Positions 9,187 through 17,072 of a stretch of 64,000 nt of DNA are shown here, in pieces. The notes beneath the pieces were generated by a model, which did not search any database, was not told where the DNA came from, and was given only the letters and a program-made list of their open reading frames with translations. Numbering within the stretch: position 1 is the first letter of the stretch; each line of letters starts with the position of its first letter. Location: NCBI GenBank assembly GCA_035652075.1, contig DASREL010000116.1, positions 86,376-150,375 of the forward strand, given 5' to 3'. This DNA comes from Gp6-AA45 sp035652075. GTDB taxonomy: Bacteria > Acidobacteriota > Vicinamibacteria > Vicinamibacterales > CAVVIG01. Both the position numbers and the translations under genes were made by a program.

Positions 9187-9376
9187 CGATGCGCGTCCGG
9201 TGGGACACGAACGGTCGCCGGTTCCACATCAGCCGTCGACTGCCGATCGTCAACAGTCGCCGGACAGCCGTGAGTCGGTCGCGCACGATCGCCAATCGCA
9301 CGTCGTGAATCGTGCCGCCGACGAGCGCGATCCGGTCATGCCGAGCGACGACGCAACGCTGAAGACGAAGATCTAG
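9179..9376 (+). CDS. Small hydrophilic protein (65 aa), unknown
   Basis: A 65-residue hydrophilic protein, rich in D, R, S, Q, H and P, with a strong AAGGAGGG site about 5 nt before the ATG. That site lies inside the 3' end of the preceding small gene, so the pair is probably coupled. The C-terminus DPVMPSDDATLKTKI is compact and distinctive. I recall similar endings in small hypothetical proteins of other bacteria but cannot name a family. It ends convergently with the outer-membrane barrel gene, overlapping by 4 bp. Confidence 0.6.
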   Translation: MRNDARPVGHERSPVPHQPSTADRQQSPDSRESVAHDRQSHVVNRAADERDPVMPSDDATLKTKI

Positions 9377-10035
9377 AAACGGAAGAAGAGCGATCCGGTG
9401 AGCGTCGCCGTCGCGTGCGCGCGATCGTCGACGGCGACCTCTTTCGATCGCTCGATGAGCCGCGCATCCACCCGGGCGCCGAGCCCCTTGAGATGATGCG
9501 CGTCGCGCTGGACGAAGAAGCGTTTGACGCCGCCGCCGACATACCACTGTCGCCCCACCGTCACGAGCGTGTTGTTGCCCTGTAGTTCGCGCACCCACCC
9601 AACGCCGCCGGTGACGAACGGAATCGTCCGCCGGCCGATCGCGAGCGGCCACAAGGCGCCCCCGGAAACGGTGTAGCGCTGTTGCGACTGCGTGATCGTC
9701 GCGCTCGCCGCATTCTCGTAGTCGGCCGTCGTCTTCACCTGCAGATGCGGGGTGCTGTAGCTGCCCGTCGCTTCGGCTTCGAGCCGCTTCGTGATGCGCA
9801 CGCTGACTCGTCCTTCGGCAACGGCAGCCGACAACAGGCGCGCGGACGCGGAGAACAGCGTCAGCGCGGACGCGTCAGCCTTGGTTTCGGTCGCGTCCCG
9901 CGATCCGTAGTCGGTCGGCGTCGTCCAACCGAGACCGGCCGACACCTCCACACGCCCCGGCGTCGCGGACTGCGCGCGCGCGGACGACGCGATCAGCGTC
10001 ATGGCCGCTATCGACGCGATCACCTTGCCGATCAC
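9373..10035 (-). CDS. Outer-membrane beta-barrel protein
   Basis: A 220-residue protein with a signal peptide (cleavage near SARA at about 19-22) and alternating amphipathic strands (VEVSAGLGW, VSVRITKRLEAEATGSY, FVTGGVGWV, WYVGGGVKRFF). It ends in a C-terminal phenylalanine after SLFFRF, the classic BAM-recognised strand. It is probably a small porin-like or OmpW/OprF-type barrel; the exact family is unclear. It is the last gene of the minus-strand run with the matrixin, whose stop overlaps its start by 4 nt. Confidence 0.78.
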   Translation of the reverse strand: MIGKVIASIAAMTLIASSARAQSATPGRVEVSAGLGWTTPTDYGSRDATETKADASALTLFSASARLLSAAVAEGRVSVRITKRLEAEATGSYSTPHLQVKTTADYENAASATITQSQQRYTVSGGALWPLAIGRRTIPFVTGGVGWVRELQGNNTLVTVGRQWYVGGGVKRFFVQRDAHHLKGLGARVDARLIERSKEVAVDDRAHATATLTGSLFFRF

Positions 10036-11033
10036 TTCGGCTGCACCGTGATCGTCACCGAGCCCGTATCGCCGCCGCGCGGGACCGTCAGGATTTGATC
10101 GAAGAAGGCCACTCGGAAGTTGACGTCAACGGTTGCCGTGCTCGGAAAGAAACTATCAAGGTCGGCGTCATCCAGCGGTTCGATGCGCAGAATATGCGCA
10201 CCTGGAGACAATGCACCGATCGAAAATTGGCCGCGGCTGTTGAGCGTGAATCCCGCGACCATCTGACCGCTCGCGACATCGTAGGCGATCACGTGCGCAC
10301 CCAGAATGGCCGTGCCGTTTTTCGTCACAGTGCCGGAGATGCTCCCGAGCGAGGACGCGCTCGGGTCGGGATAGAGGTCGGTGATGCCGGCAATGTCGTC
10401 GGCTTTCAACGTCCGCGCGGCGATGCTGCCGGGCGCAAACGCGATTGGAAACATCACTGCTTCGGCAGCGTCGACGCGCCGCCCCGCACTCGGATCCGTC
10501 CCGCGCAGCGTCGTTTCGCCGAGCGCGGAGTGGCCCAGGCCGCTGAAGTGGCCGATCTCGTGCAGCGCGGTGCTTTGCAAATCGAACTTGTTGGTTTCGC
10601 CGTTCGGCGCGACCGACCAACTGAACGACGAGTTGAAAAAGATGTCCGATTCGAGGAGAGCGCCGGTGGATTCGTCGATGACGTAGTTCGTCGATGCAAG
10701 TACGCGATCGAGATCCGGACGGTCGCGGAAGCCGAGCACATTCAGACCGTCATTGGTGCCTGGCTGCGCCGACGTCGTCCCGGCAAACTGATAACTGATT
10801 GTCGCCGTCGGCACCGCTTGCCACGTATCGAACGCTTTGCCGATCGCGGCCTGAAAATCGGCCGTCGACACGCCCGTCGTCGTCTGCGTGCTGACGTAGT
10901 AGCGCGGCGTCTGCGACCAGCGCAGCGTCACTGCTTGTCCGTTGATCGTCAGACCGAACTTGATGTACGCAAATGCTGGTTGCGCCTGCGCGACGAGCAA
11001 CGCGACGATCAGCGTCAGGGCTTTGGTTCTCAT
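10032..11033 (-). CDS. Secreted matrixin-like metalloprotease with C-terminal regulatory domain
   Basis: A 333-residue exported zinc protease. The signal peptide spans residues 1-22. The metzincin motif HEIGHFSGLGH is at 158-168, giving three His ligands and the catalytic Glu. A downstream AVMFPIAF segment supplies the Met-turn. After residue about 230, a GSISGTVTKNGTAILGAHV-type stretch looks like a carboxypeptidase-regulatory (beta-sandwich) domain. Start ATG 11033 overlaps the stop of the gene before it (ATGA); the longer frame lacks a signal peptide at its N-terminus. No pro-domain cysteine switch is evident. Confidence 0.88.
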   Translation of the reverse strand: MRTKALTLIVALLVAQAQPAFAYIKFGLTINGQAVTLRWSQTPRYYVSTQTTTGVSTADFQAAIGKAFDTWQAVPTATISYQFAGTTSAQPGTNDGLNVLGFRDRPDLDRVLASTNYVIDESTGALLESDIFFNSSFSWSVAPNGETNKFDLQSTALHEIGHFSGLGHSALGETTLRGTDPSAGRRVDAAEAVMFPIAFAPGSIAARTLKADDIAGITDLYPDPSASSLGSISGTVTKNGTAILGAHVIAYDVASGQMVAGFTLNSRGQFSIGALSPGAHILRIEPLDDADLDSFFPSTATVDVNFRVAFFDQILTVPRGGDTGSVTITVQPK

Positions 11034-11566
11034 CGCGCCGCCGTCGCGAGCGCGTGGACGCGCTGCTCGAAGTCGGCGAGCGGCGGAGTCGTCCTCGCGG
11101 GATCCCCGCGTACGACAGCGGTTCCGGTCGCAGTCGGCCATACCGGCGGAGGCGTGACGACATCGGCGCCGGCGCTTCTCACCACGCGATACACGCCCTG
11201 GCTGAACCCGACCAAGTAGGGCATCGACGGTCCATGCGCGCCGAGGAAGACCACGACACGATCGTCGAGATTGAATTCAGGCGCGCCGACGAACACGCTG
11301 CGGTAGCGGCCGAGACGTCCGCCGGGCACCAGAAACTGCACGGTGACGCCGAGATCCCCTTTCAGGTAGGTCTCGACCTGCAGCGTAACGATCGTTTCGA
11401 TCGTGCGGCGATCGTCGGTCCACCGCCCTTCGGCGGCGACGACCCGTCCGCGCGCGATGGCGAGGGCATCGTGCGCGAGGACACCGATGTCGGCGGGAAC
11501 GAGCGTGGTCGCGTCCGCTCGTGCCGCGGCGAGCGTGAAGGTCAGACTGACGATGAGGTTTCGCAT
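11030..11566 (-). CDS. Secreted protein of unknown function, partner of matrixin
   Basis: A 178-residue protein with a signal peptide (about residues 1-18). The mature region is rich in beta strands: VTLQVETYLKGDLGVTVQFLVPGG and DDRVVVFLGAHG. Proteins of this layout, asking for a binding-type beta domain, are common beside matrixins in Acidobacteriota, but I cannot assign a named family. It overlaps the 3' end of lpxB by 25 bp and the matrixin start by 4 bp, so the three genes are probably translated together. A role as a chaperone, inhibitor or cofactor for the protease is speculative. Confidence 0.65.
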   Translation of the reverse strand: MRNLIVSLTFTLAAARADATTLVPADIGVLAHDALAIARGRVVAAEGRWTDDRRTIETIVTLQVETYLKGDLGVTVQFLVPGGRLGRYRSVFVGAPEFNLDDRVVVFLGAHGPSMPYLVGFSQGVYRVVRSAGADVVTPPPVWPTATGTAVVRGDPARTTPPLADFEQRVHALATAAR

Positions 11567-12711
11567 AGTTGTCTCAGGATCGCTTCCGCGGCACGCCGGC
11601 TCCCGCCGGGTCCGCCCAGCCGCTCTCGCACACGTGCGAGGCCGCGGCGAATCGTCGCTGCGCGCTCGCGATCGGTCAGCATCGAGATTGCTTCGCGCGC
11701 GACGGCGTCAGGCGTAAATGCGTCCTGCACCAGCTCGGGGACGATCGGTTCGCCCGCAATCAGGTTGACCATGCCGATCGAGCCGACGCTGACGAGGTGC
11801 TTCGCGAGCCGATACGTCATCGGCGACAGGCGATAGACCACGACCATCGGCTTGTCATGCAGCGCGGCTTGCACCGTCGCGGTCCCCGACGCGGTCAGCA
11901 CGACGTCCGCCGCCGCGAGCACGGTATCCGTGTCTCCTTCTACGACACAAGTCTGACCAACAAGTCTGACTGTTTGGTCTGACTGTTTGGTCAGACTCGG
12001 GAACAGGCGATCGTCGAGGTGAGGCGCACGCGCGATGATGAATTGCGCGGTTGGAATCGATTCGCGGATCTTTGTCGCTGCGGCGAGCAGGTCCGGGAGA
12101 ATTCTGGACAGTTCGTTCGGCCTGCTGCCGGGAAGAATTGCCACCGTCGGGGCATCGGGTGACAGATTCAAGCCTCGCAGGAAGTCGTCACGTGATTTCG
12201 TGACGCGAATCTGATCGATCAACGGATGACCGACGAATTCGACCGGCACGCCACCTTCGCGGTAGATCGCTTCTTCGAACGGGAAGATAACCAGGACGCG
12301 ATCGGCGAACGCGCGAATCGTCCTCAACCGTCCACGCCGCCACGCCCAGATCTGCGGGCTGATGTAATAGACGACCGGAATCCCGAGCCGCTTGACCCGT
12401 TTCGCGAGGCGGAAATTGAAATCCGGAAAGTCGATCACCACCAGCGCGGACGGACGTTCGGCTTCCGCGGCGGCGACCAACTTCAGCATCGCCGCGAGAT
12501 ACTGCGCGAGCTTCGGCAGGACTTCCGTCAGGCCTGTGACGGCGAGCTCGCGATAGTCCTCGATCAACCGGCCACCGGCCGCAGCGAATTGCGGCCCGCC
12601 GAGGCCCATTACCTCGAGTGACGGATCGAGCGCGCGCAGCTCGCGCGTGAGCGCGCCGGCATACAGGTCGCCGGACGCCTCGCCGCACGACAGCATCAGG
12701 CGACGGCTCAA
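11542..12711 (-). CDS. lpxB: Lipid-A-disaccharide synthase
   Basis: A 389-residue GT-B fold glycosyltransferase that joins UDP-2,3-diacylglucosamine and lipid X in lipid A synthesis. The N-terminal CGEASGDLYAG (residues 9-19), the central DFPDFNF and YYISPQIWAWR motifs, PGSR (194-197) and GTAT (276-279) are all typical. Residues about 239-254 are encoded by a 13-bp repeat array and probably form a surface loop. It follows the M16 fusion gene by a 4-bp overlap and lies in an operon with lpxD rather than beside lpxA and fabZ. Confidence 0.96.
   Translation of the reverse strand: MSRRLMLSCGEASGDLYAGALTRELRALDPSLEVMGLGGPQFAAAGGRLIEDYRELAVTGLTEVLPKLAQYLAAMLKLVAAAEAERPSALVVIDFPDFNFRLAKRVKRLGIPVVYYISPQIWAWRRGRLRTIRAFADRVLVIFPFEEAIYREGGVPVEFVGHPLIDQIRVTKSRDDFLRGLNLSPDAPTVAILPGSRPNELSRILPDLLAAATKIRESIPTAQFIIARAPHLDDRLFPSLTKQSDQTVRLVGQTCVVEGDTDTVLAAADVVLTASGTATVQAALHDKPMVVVYRLSPMTYRLAKHLVSVGSIGMVNLIAGEPIVPELVQDAFTPDAVAREAISMLTDRERAATIRRGLARVRERLGGPGGSRRAAEAILRQLCETSSSV
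11951..11996. repeat. 13-bp-period repeat array inside lpxB
   Basis: GTCTGAC occurs at 11951, 11964 and 11977, and its reverse complement GTCAGAC at 11990, all exactly 13 bp apart. The 6-bp spacers are CAACAA or TGTTTG. The array is in frame and encodes LpxB residues of about 239-254. It can fold back on itself through the inverted last unit. Confidence 0.85.
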
Positions 12712-14936
12712 GAAGCGGGACGCTTGAAAACCGAGGGTTCCAGCGACGGGTTGACTTTGATGTCGGTGACCCGGCGTTCGACGCTGAGCGCGCCGACTTT
12801 GCGTACCGCCTTGAAGGCGACCTGCAGACCGTCGATCTGGCGATAATCCGAAAATTCCTCTTCGACCAGCGGCCGGCCGGGCGCATCCGCCACGAAGGAC
12901 TGCTTCGTGATCAGGCCCGACGTCGGTTCGATGTACAGGACGATCGGATTGAGATCGGTCGCCGAGAATTCGAGCGTGTGGGTCATGGCCCCGGAGGCAT
13001 CGCGTACGTCCGGCAGCGCGCGAACCGACACCGAGCCGCTCTTCGCCGCGAGCAGCAACGAGATGGTATCGCGCCGGAGACTCAGCCGCGCATCACGCGC
13101 CAACGTGTCTGGCGCGTCGTGCACCCCGCGCGGGTCGCGCATCCATGCTTCCCTGCCGTCGTATCCCTGCACGATCGATCCCTGCGGTGTCTGCAACTCG
13201 ATGCGGAACCGATCGGGGTACTCGATGTAGTTCGTCGAATCGGTCGTCACCGGATTGTCCGGTTCGCCGCTCGTCAGCGTCTGCTTCGCGACAATCGTTT
13301 TGATCGATCGCAGCTTCTCGAGGCCGCCTTTGCCGGCAATCGCTTGATCGAGCAGCGCCGTGGCGCGAGAACCCTCGGCCGAGGGCGGCTGATACCTCGC
13401 CAGCCTGACGGCCGGCCTGAACGCGTGCGCGACCGCGCGCGTTCGTTTGAAGTTGGCCGACGTGAGATCGAGATCCCCGAGTTCGATCGTCTCGAAGTTG
13501 CCGAAGCCGATCCCGCGCAACTGCGAGCTGAACGCCGCGGCGTTCCCGACGAGCACAATCGACAGCCGGTCGGGCCGCAGGTACTTCTGCGCCACGCGCT
13601 GGATGTCGTCCACCGTGACCGCGTTGACGCGCTCGCGAAACGTCTGCAGCTGTTCCATCGGCAGGCCGTAAAACAGCACGTTGATCACCTGGAGCGCGAT
13701 CGCGTTCGGCGTTTCGATCGTCAGCGGGAAGCTGCCGGTCAGATACGCCTTCGCATCCATCAACTCGATCTCGCTGACGCGTTCGCGTTGCAGTCGCCAG
13801 AACTCGTCGACGATCAAACGCAGCACTTCGCCCGTCGCTTCGGATCGCGTGTTCGTTTCCGCCTCGAAGTCGCCGCTGTCTTTCAGCGTGTCGAACTGCG
13901 CCTGCGCGCCGTAGGTCAGGCTCCGTTGCGTGCGCAGCACCTGATGAAGACGGTTGCTGCCCTCCCCGCCCAGGATGCGGATGGCAAGGTTGAGCGCCAT
14001 GTAATCCGGGTTCGTGCGCGCCACGCCGAGATGGCCGACACGTACTTCGGTTTGCACCGCCTCCGGCTTGTCCACGACGACGACGCGCCGCGTGGGATCG
14101 GGAGGGTCGATGAATTTGTCGACCGCGATGTCTTTGTGCGGCCAGTCGCCGAACACTTTCTTCGCCGTCGCGAAGGCTTCTTCGGCCGTCACGTCGCCGA
14201 CCACGGCCAGGATCGCGTTGTTCGGCGCGAAGTACTTGTCGTGGAACGCGACGAGATCCTGCCGCGAGATGGCCGGCAATGTGTCGGGCGTCCCCGTCTC
14301 GGGCATCCCGTACGGATGGAACCCGTAGACCAGCCGGTCGAACACCGAGTTGGCGACCCACTCGGGGTCCTGCATGTTGACCTGCAGTCCCGACAACGTC
14401 TGCTGCCGCTGTCGATCGAGTTCCGCGGAGGCGAACGACGGGTGCCGCGCCATGTCCGACAGCATCCGCATGCCGCTCTCGAAACTGTCCTTCATCACGA
14501 TCATGTTGACGAAGGTGAGATCGCTGCCGGCGCCGGCGCTCATCTCGGCGCCCATGAAGTCGATCGCGTCGTTGATTTCTTCGGCCGTCTTCGGATTCGA
14601 ACCGCTCGTGCCCTGGTCGAGCAGCGACGCCGCCATGCGCGCCAGCCCCAGTTTCCCCTTCGGATCGGATGCCGTCCCCACGCGCACCAGCAACCGCATG
14701 GTCACCGACGGCTGCTCGTGATGCAGCACCGCGACCACTTGCAGTCCGTTCGGGAGCGTTTGCAGCTCGTACGGCGGGAACTTGACGTCGTGAACGGCGA
14801 GCGGACGCGGCGGCGTTTCCCGCGGCCATTCGAGCTGCTGGCCGGACGCGGTCGACGCCAACAGCACGAGAGCGCACGTAGCGCAGCCCTTTAGGGCTGC
14901 AGGAAGCCCAGAGGCCTGCGCTACACGGTCAATCAC
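12708..14936 (-). CDS. M16 peptidase homologue lacking the zinc site, with C-terminal LolA-like domain
   Basis: A 742-residue exported protein. Residues about 50-480 are a two-lobed M16 fold, but the zinc motif HxxEH is missing: the aligned segment reads LARMAASLLDQG (about 98-109). It should therefore be the non-catalytic partner of the M16 protease encoded just upstream, as in PqqF/G-like or mitochondrial-processing-peptidase pairs. Residues about 520-742 resemble an outer-membrane lipoprotein-sorting (LolA/LolB-like) domain, with RFRIELQTPQGSIVQGYDG and a YRQIDGLQVAFKA stretch. The first about 22 residues are encoded by a palindromic dispersed repeat. Start GTG 14936 overlaps the upstream stop; a shorter start cannot be excluded. 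Confidence 0.88.
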   Translation of the reverse strand: MIDRVAQASGLPAALKGCATCALVLLASTASGQQLEWPRETPPRPLAVHDVKFPPYELQTLPNGLQVVAVLHHEQPSVTMRLLVRVGTASDPKGKLGLARMAASLLDQGTSGSNPKTAEEINDAIDFMGAEMSAGAGSDLTFVNMIVMKDSFESGMRMLSDMARHPSFASAELDRQRQQTLSGLQVNMQDPEWVANSVFDRLVYGFHPYGMPETGTPDTLPAISRQDLVAFHDKYFAPNNAILAVVGDVTAEEAFATAKKVFGDWPHKDIAVDKFIDPPDPTRRVVVVDKPEAVQTEVRVGHLGVARTNPDYMALNLAIRILGGEGSNRLHQVLRTQRSLTYGAQAQFDTLKDSGDFEAETNTRSEATGEVLRLIVDEFWRLQRERVSEIELMDAKAYLTGSFPLTIETPNAIALQVINVLFYGLPMEQLQTFRERVNAVTVDDIQRVAQKYLRPDRLSIVLVGNAAAFSSQLRGIGFGNFETIELGDLDLTSANFKRTRAVAHAFRPAVRLARYQPPSAEGSRATALLDQAIAGKGGLEKLRSIKTIVAKQTLTSGEPDNPVTTDSTNYIEYPDRFRIELQTPQGSIVQGYDGREAWMRDPRGVHDAPDTLARDARLSLRRDTISLLLAAKSGSVSVRALPDVRDASGAMTHTLEFSATDLNPIVLYIEPTSGLITKQSFVADAPGRPLVEEEFSDYRQIDGLQVAFKAVRKVGALSVERRVTDIKVNPSLEPSVFKRPAS
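14878..14924. repeat. REP-like palindromic element encoding a signal-peptide segment
   Basis: Outer arms GTAGCGCAG (14878-14886) and CTGCGCTAC (14916-14924) enclose an inner hairpin, GCAGCCCT/AGGGCTGC (14883-14900). On the minus strand it encodes the AQASGLPAALKGCAT stretch at the N-terminus of the M16 homologue. Palindromes of this wording are known to me as dispersed elements in several GC-rich genomes; that recollection needs a search. Confidence 0.75.
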
Positions 14937-16270
14937 TGCGCACCTGCTTTGGCGGACGGCACGAGCGTCAGCACGAGGCGATTCTCGGGGCGGAAGTACG
15001 TTTTCGCCACGCGTTGGACGTCGGCCGCCGTAACGTTCTGGAAAATGTCGAACTCGCCATCAGCGGTCTTGATGTCGTTGTGGATGACGACGGCGTGCGC
15101 GAGCTGCAGCGCTTTCTGCTGGTTCGACTCGCGGCCGAGGATGTAATCGCGCGCGAACTGGTTCTTCGTCTTCTGCAGCTCGTGCTCGCTGATCGGTTCG
15201 GTCTTCAGCTTCTCGATCTCGCCGATGAGCGCGCTCGCGACTTCGTCGGTGGTGTGCGGCGGCTGCACGATCGCCACGGCGTAGAACAGGTTCGGGTCCT
15301 CGATCAAATTCGCCGTGCCGAACGCCGCGGCCGCCATCTGCTTGTCGTACACGAGCCGTCGATAGATGCGCGAGCTCTCGCCATCCGACAACACTTTGCC
15401 GGCAATGTGCAGCGGGTACGAGTCCGGATTGCCGTCACGCGTGATGTGATACGCGACCACGACGGCCGGCAGCGGCACCGGGACATGCACCGTGGCGCGT
15501 TTTTCCTGCGTCTGCGGCGGTTCCTGCGGGATGTCGCGCGGCACCGGCTTCGCCGCTTTCGGCACCTTGCCCATGTACTGATTCACGAGCTGCAGCGCCT
15601 GCGCCGTCTCGAAGTCGCCGACGAGGACGAGCGTCGCGTTCGCGGGCACGTAGTACGTGTGATAGAAGTCCTGCACGTCCTCGATGCTCGCCGCTTCGAG
15701 GTCGGCCATGCTGCCGATCGTCGGATGTTTGTACGGATGCGTCGTGAACGCCTGGTCGTAGATGATTTCGTTCAACCGTCCGTACGGCTGATTATCGACG
15801 CGCATCCGGCGTTCTTCCTTGACGACTTCGCGCTCGCCGGTAAACGTGTCCTTGTCGACGCGCAGCGTCGCCATGCGATCCGATTCCATCCAGAGGATCA
15901 TCGGCAGGTACTGCTGCGGCACCGTCTCCCAAAACACGGTCTCGTCGTCGGTCGTGTATGCGTTGCTCTGTCCGCCCACGGACGCAATCATCGACGTGTG
16001 CGCTTCCGGCTGCACGTTGCGCGAGCCCTTGAACATCAGATGTTCGAACAGATGCGCGAACCCCGTACGTCCCGGCTTCTCGTTTTTCGATCCGACGTGA
16101 TACCAGAGCTGCAGATGGACGATCGGCGTCGAGTGATCCTCCTCGAACACCACCGTCAGGCCGTTCGGCAGCGTCATCATCTGGTACTGGAGTTTGTTCG
16201 GACGGACGGCAGCCGTCAGCGTCACCGTGGCGGCGGCCACCGCGATCAGAACCAGAGACCGTACTGTCAT
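14933..16270 (-). CDS. M16 zinc protease, catalytic subunit
   Basis: A 445-residue exported insulinase-type peptidase. The signal peptide spans about 1-21. The inverted zinc motif HLFEH sits at 73-77 within GRTGFAHLFEHLMFKGS, and the downstream ETVFWETVP region can supply the third ligand Glu. Start is ATG 16270; an in-frame start at 16369 would extend into the downstream end of the OMP gene and hide the signal peptide. Its stop overlaps the start of the catalytically dead M16 homologue, so the two should form a heterodimer in the periplasm. Confidence 0.93.
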   Translation of the reverse strand: MTVRSLVLIAVAAATVTLTAAVRPNKLQYQMMTLPNGLTVVFEEDHSTPIVHLQLWYHVGSKNEKPGRTGFAHLFEHLMFKGSRNVQPEAHTSMIASVGGQSNAYTTDDETVFWETVPQQYLPMILWMESDRMATLRVDKDTFTGEREVVKEERRMRVDNQPYGRLNEIIYDQAFTTHPYKHPTIGSMADLEAASIEDVQDFYHTYYVPANATLVLVGDFETAQALQLVNQYMGKVPKAAKPVPRDIPQEPPQTQEKRATVHVPVPLPAVVVAYHITRDGNPDSYPLHIAGKVLSDGESSRIYRRLVYDKQMAAAAFGTANLIEDPNLFYAVAIVQPPHTTDEVASALIGEIEKLKTEPISEHELQKTKNQFARDYILGRESNQQKALQLAHAVVIHNDIKTADGEFDIFQNVTAADVQRVAKTYFRPENRLVLTLVPSAKAGAQ

Positions 16271-16277
16271 CGCCTGA

Positions 16278-17072
16278 TTATCTACTGAGTAAGCGGAACC
16301 CGGCGAGCACCCACCGCTCGGAGTCGAGGAGGGTCGGATACGCGTCGATTCGGCGTTCGAATCCGGCAAACAACTCGACCGCGCCGCCGCGGCCGTTGAT
16401 GCGAACGCCCGCCTCGCCCAAGCCGCCCGTCAGCGTGCTGCGATGATTCACCGTCTCGTCCACGCCAATCAGCTGGCCCGATCCCTTCACGAACGCGCTC
16501 ACGCGCGGTGTGATGGGCCGCGTGATCAAGAGGTCGAGCTGGCCCGTCCACGAGTAATCGACGGTGGAATGCTGGACAACGGAGCCACCTTCGAGATCGG
16601 CGTCAATGGTCGTGCCGGCCACCGATACGCGCTGCAGAATCCGCACGCCGGCGACATTCCACGCAATCGGTTCCGTCTTCGCACGATCGCTGAGGTGCCG
16701 CGACACGTGATGAAAAATCCCGACGACTTCCGTGTTCGTGCCGATCCGCATCGACGAGTTGGCTTCGAGCGTGTAGTTGCCTTGATTCGGATCGAACGCC
16801 CGCAGTTCATCGCCCAGGATCGCCTGGTAGTCGATACGGATGCCGACACGTCCGGCGACGTAGTCCGCGATATCGACCGCACCGCCGAAGTGCGTGTCCC
16901 ACGAAAACTTCGGGTTGTCGATCGCGAGAGCCGCCGCCGACAGCCAGAACTCGTAGTGCGACATGAAGTCCGGGCCTTTTTCGGCGGGCAGCACGGTCGG
17001 CTGTGGGATTTGTGCGGCAGCGGGGACGACGGACGCGAGTATTACCGCGACGGCGATACTAAGTTTTCGCAA
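16278..17072 (-). CDS. Outer-membrane beta-barrel protein, unknown
   Basis: A 264-residue protein with a signal peptide (RKLSIAVAVILASVVPAAAQ) and alternating strand patterns (VGIRIDYQAIL, TGQLDLLITRPI, GAVELFAGFERR, WVLAGFRLLSR). It looks like a 10-12-strand barrel. I place the start at TTG 17072, which has GAGGAG a few nt upstream and gives a clean signal peptide; another TTG at 17114 would add a Ser/Asn-rich tail. Both overlap the lpxD 3' end. It sits between lpxD and the M16 pair, so it may be a substrate or a partner of that protease. Confidence 0.75.
   Translation of the reverse strand: MRKLSIAVAVILASVVPAAAQIPQPTVLPAEKGPDFMSHYEFWLSAAALAIDNPKFSWDTHFGGAVDIADYVAGRVGIRIDYQAILGDELRAFDPNQGNYTLEANSSMRIGTNTEVVGIFHHVSRHLSDRAKTEPIAWNVAGVRILQRVSVAGTTIDADLEGGSVVQHSTVDYSWTGQLDLLITRPITPRVSAFVKGSGQLIGVDETVNHRSTLTGGLGEAGVRINGRGGAVELFAGFERRIDAYPTLLDSERWVLAGFRLLSR

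Noticed and set aside
12978..14894. 638-codon plus-strand frame opposite the M16 homologue
   Set aside because: It is rich in Arg, His and Val with no recognisable fold, while the minus strand encodes a full M16 protein.
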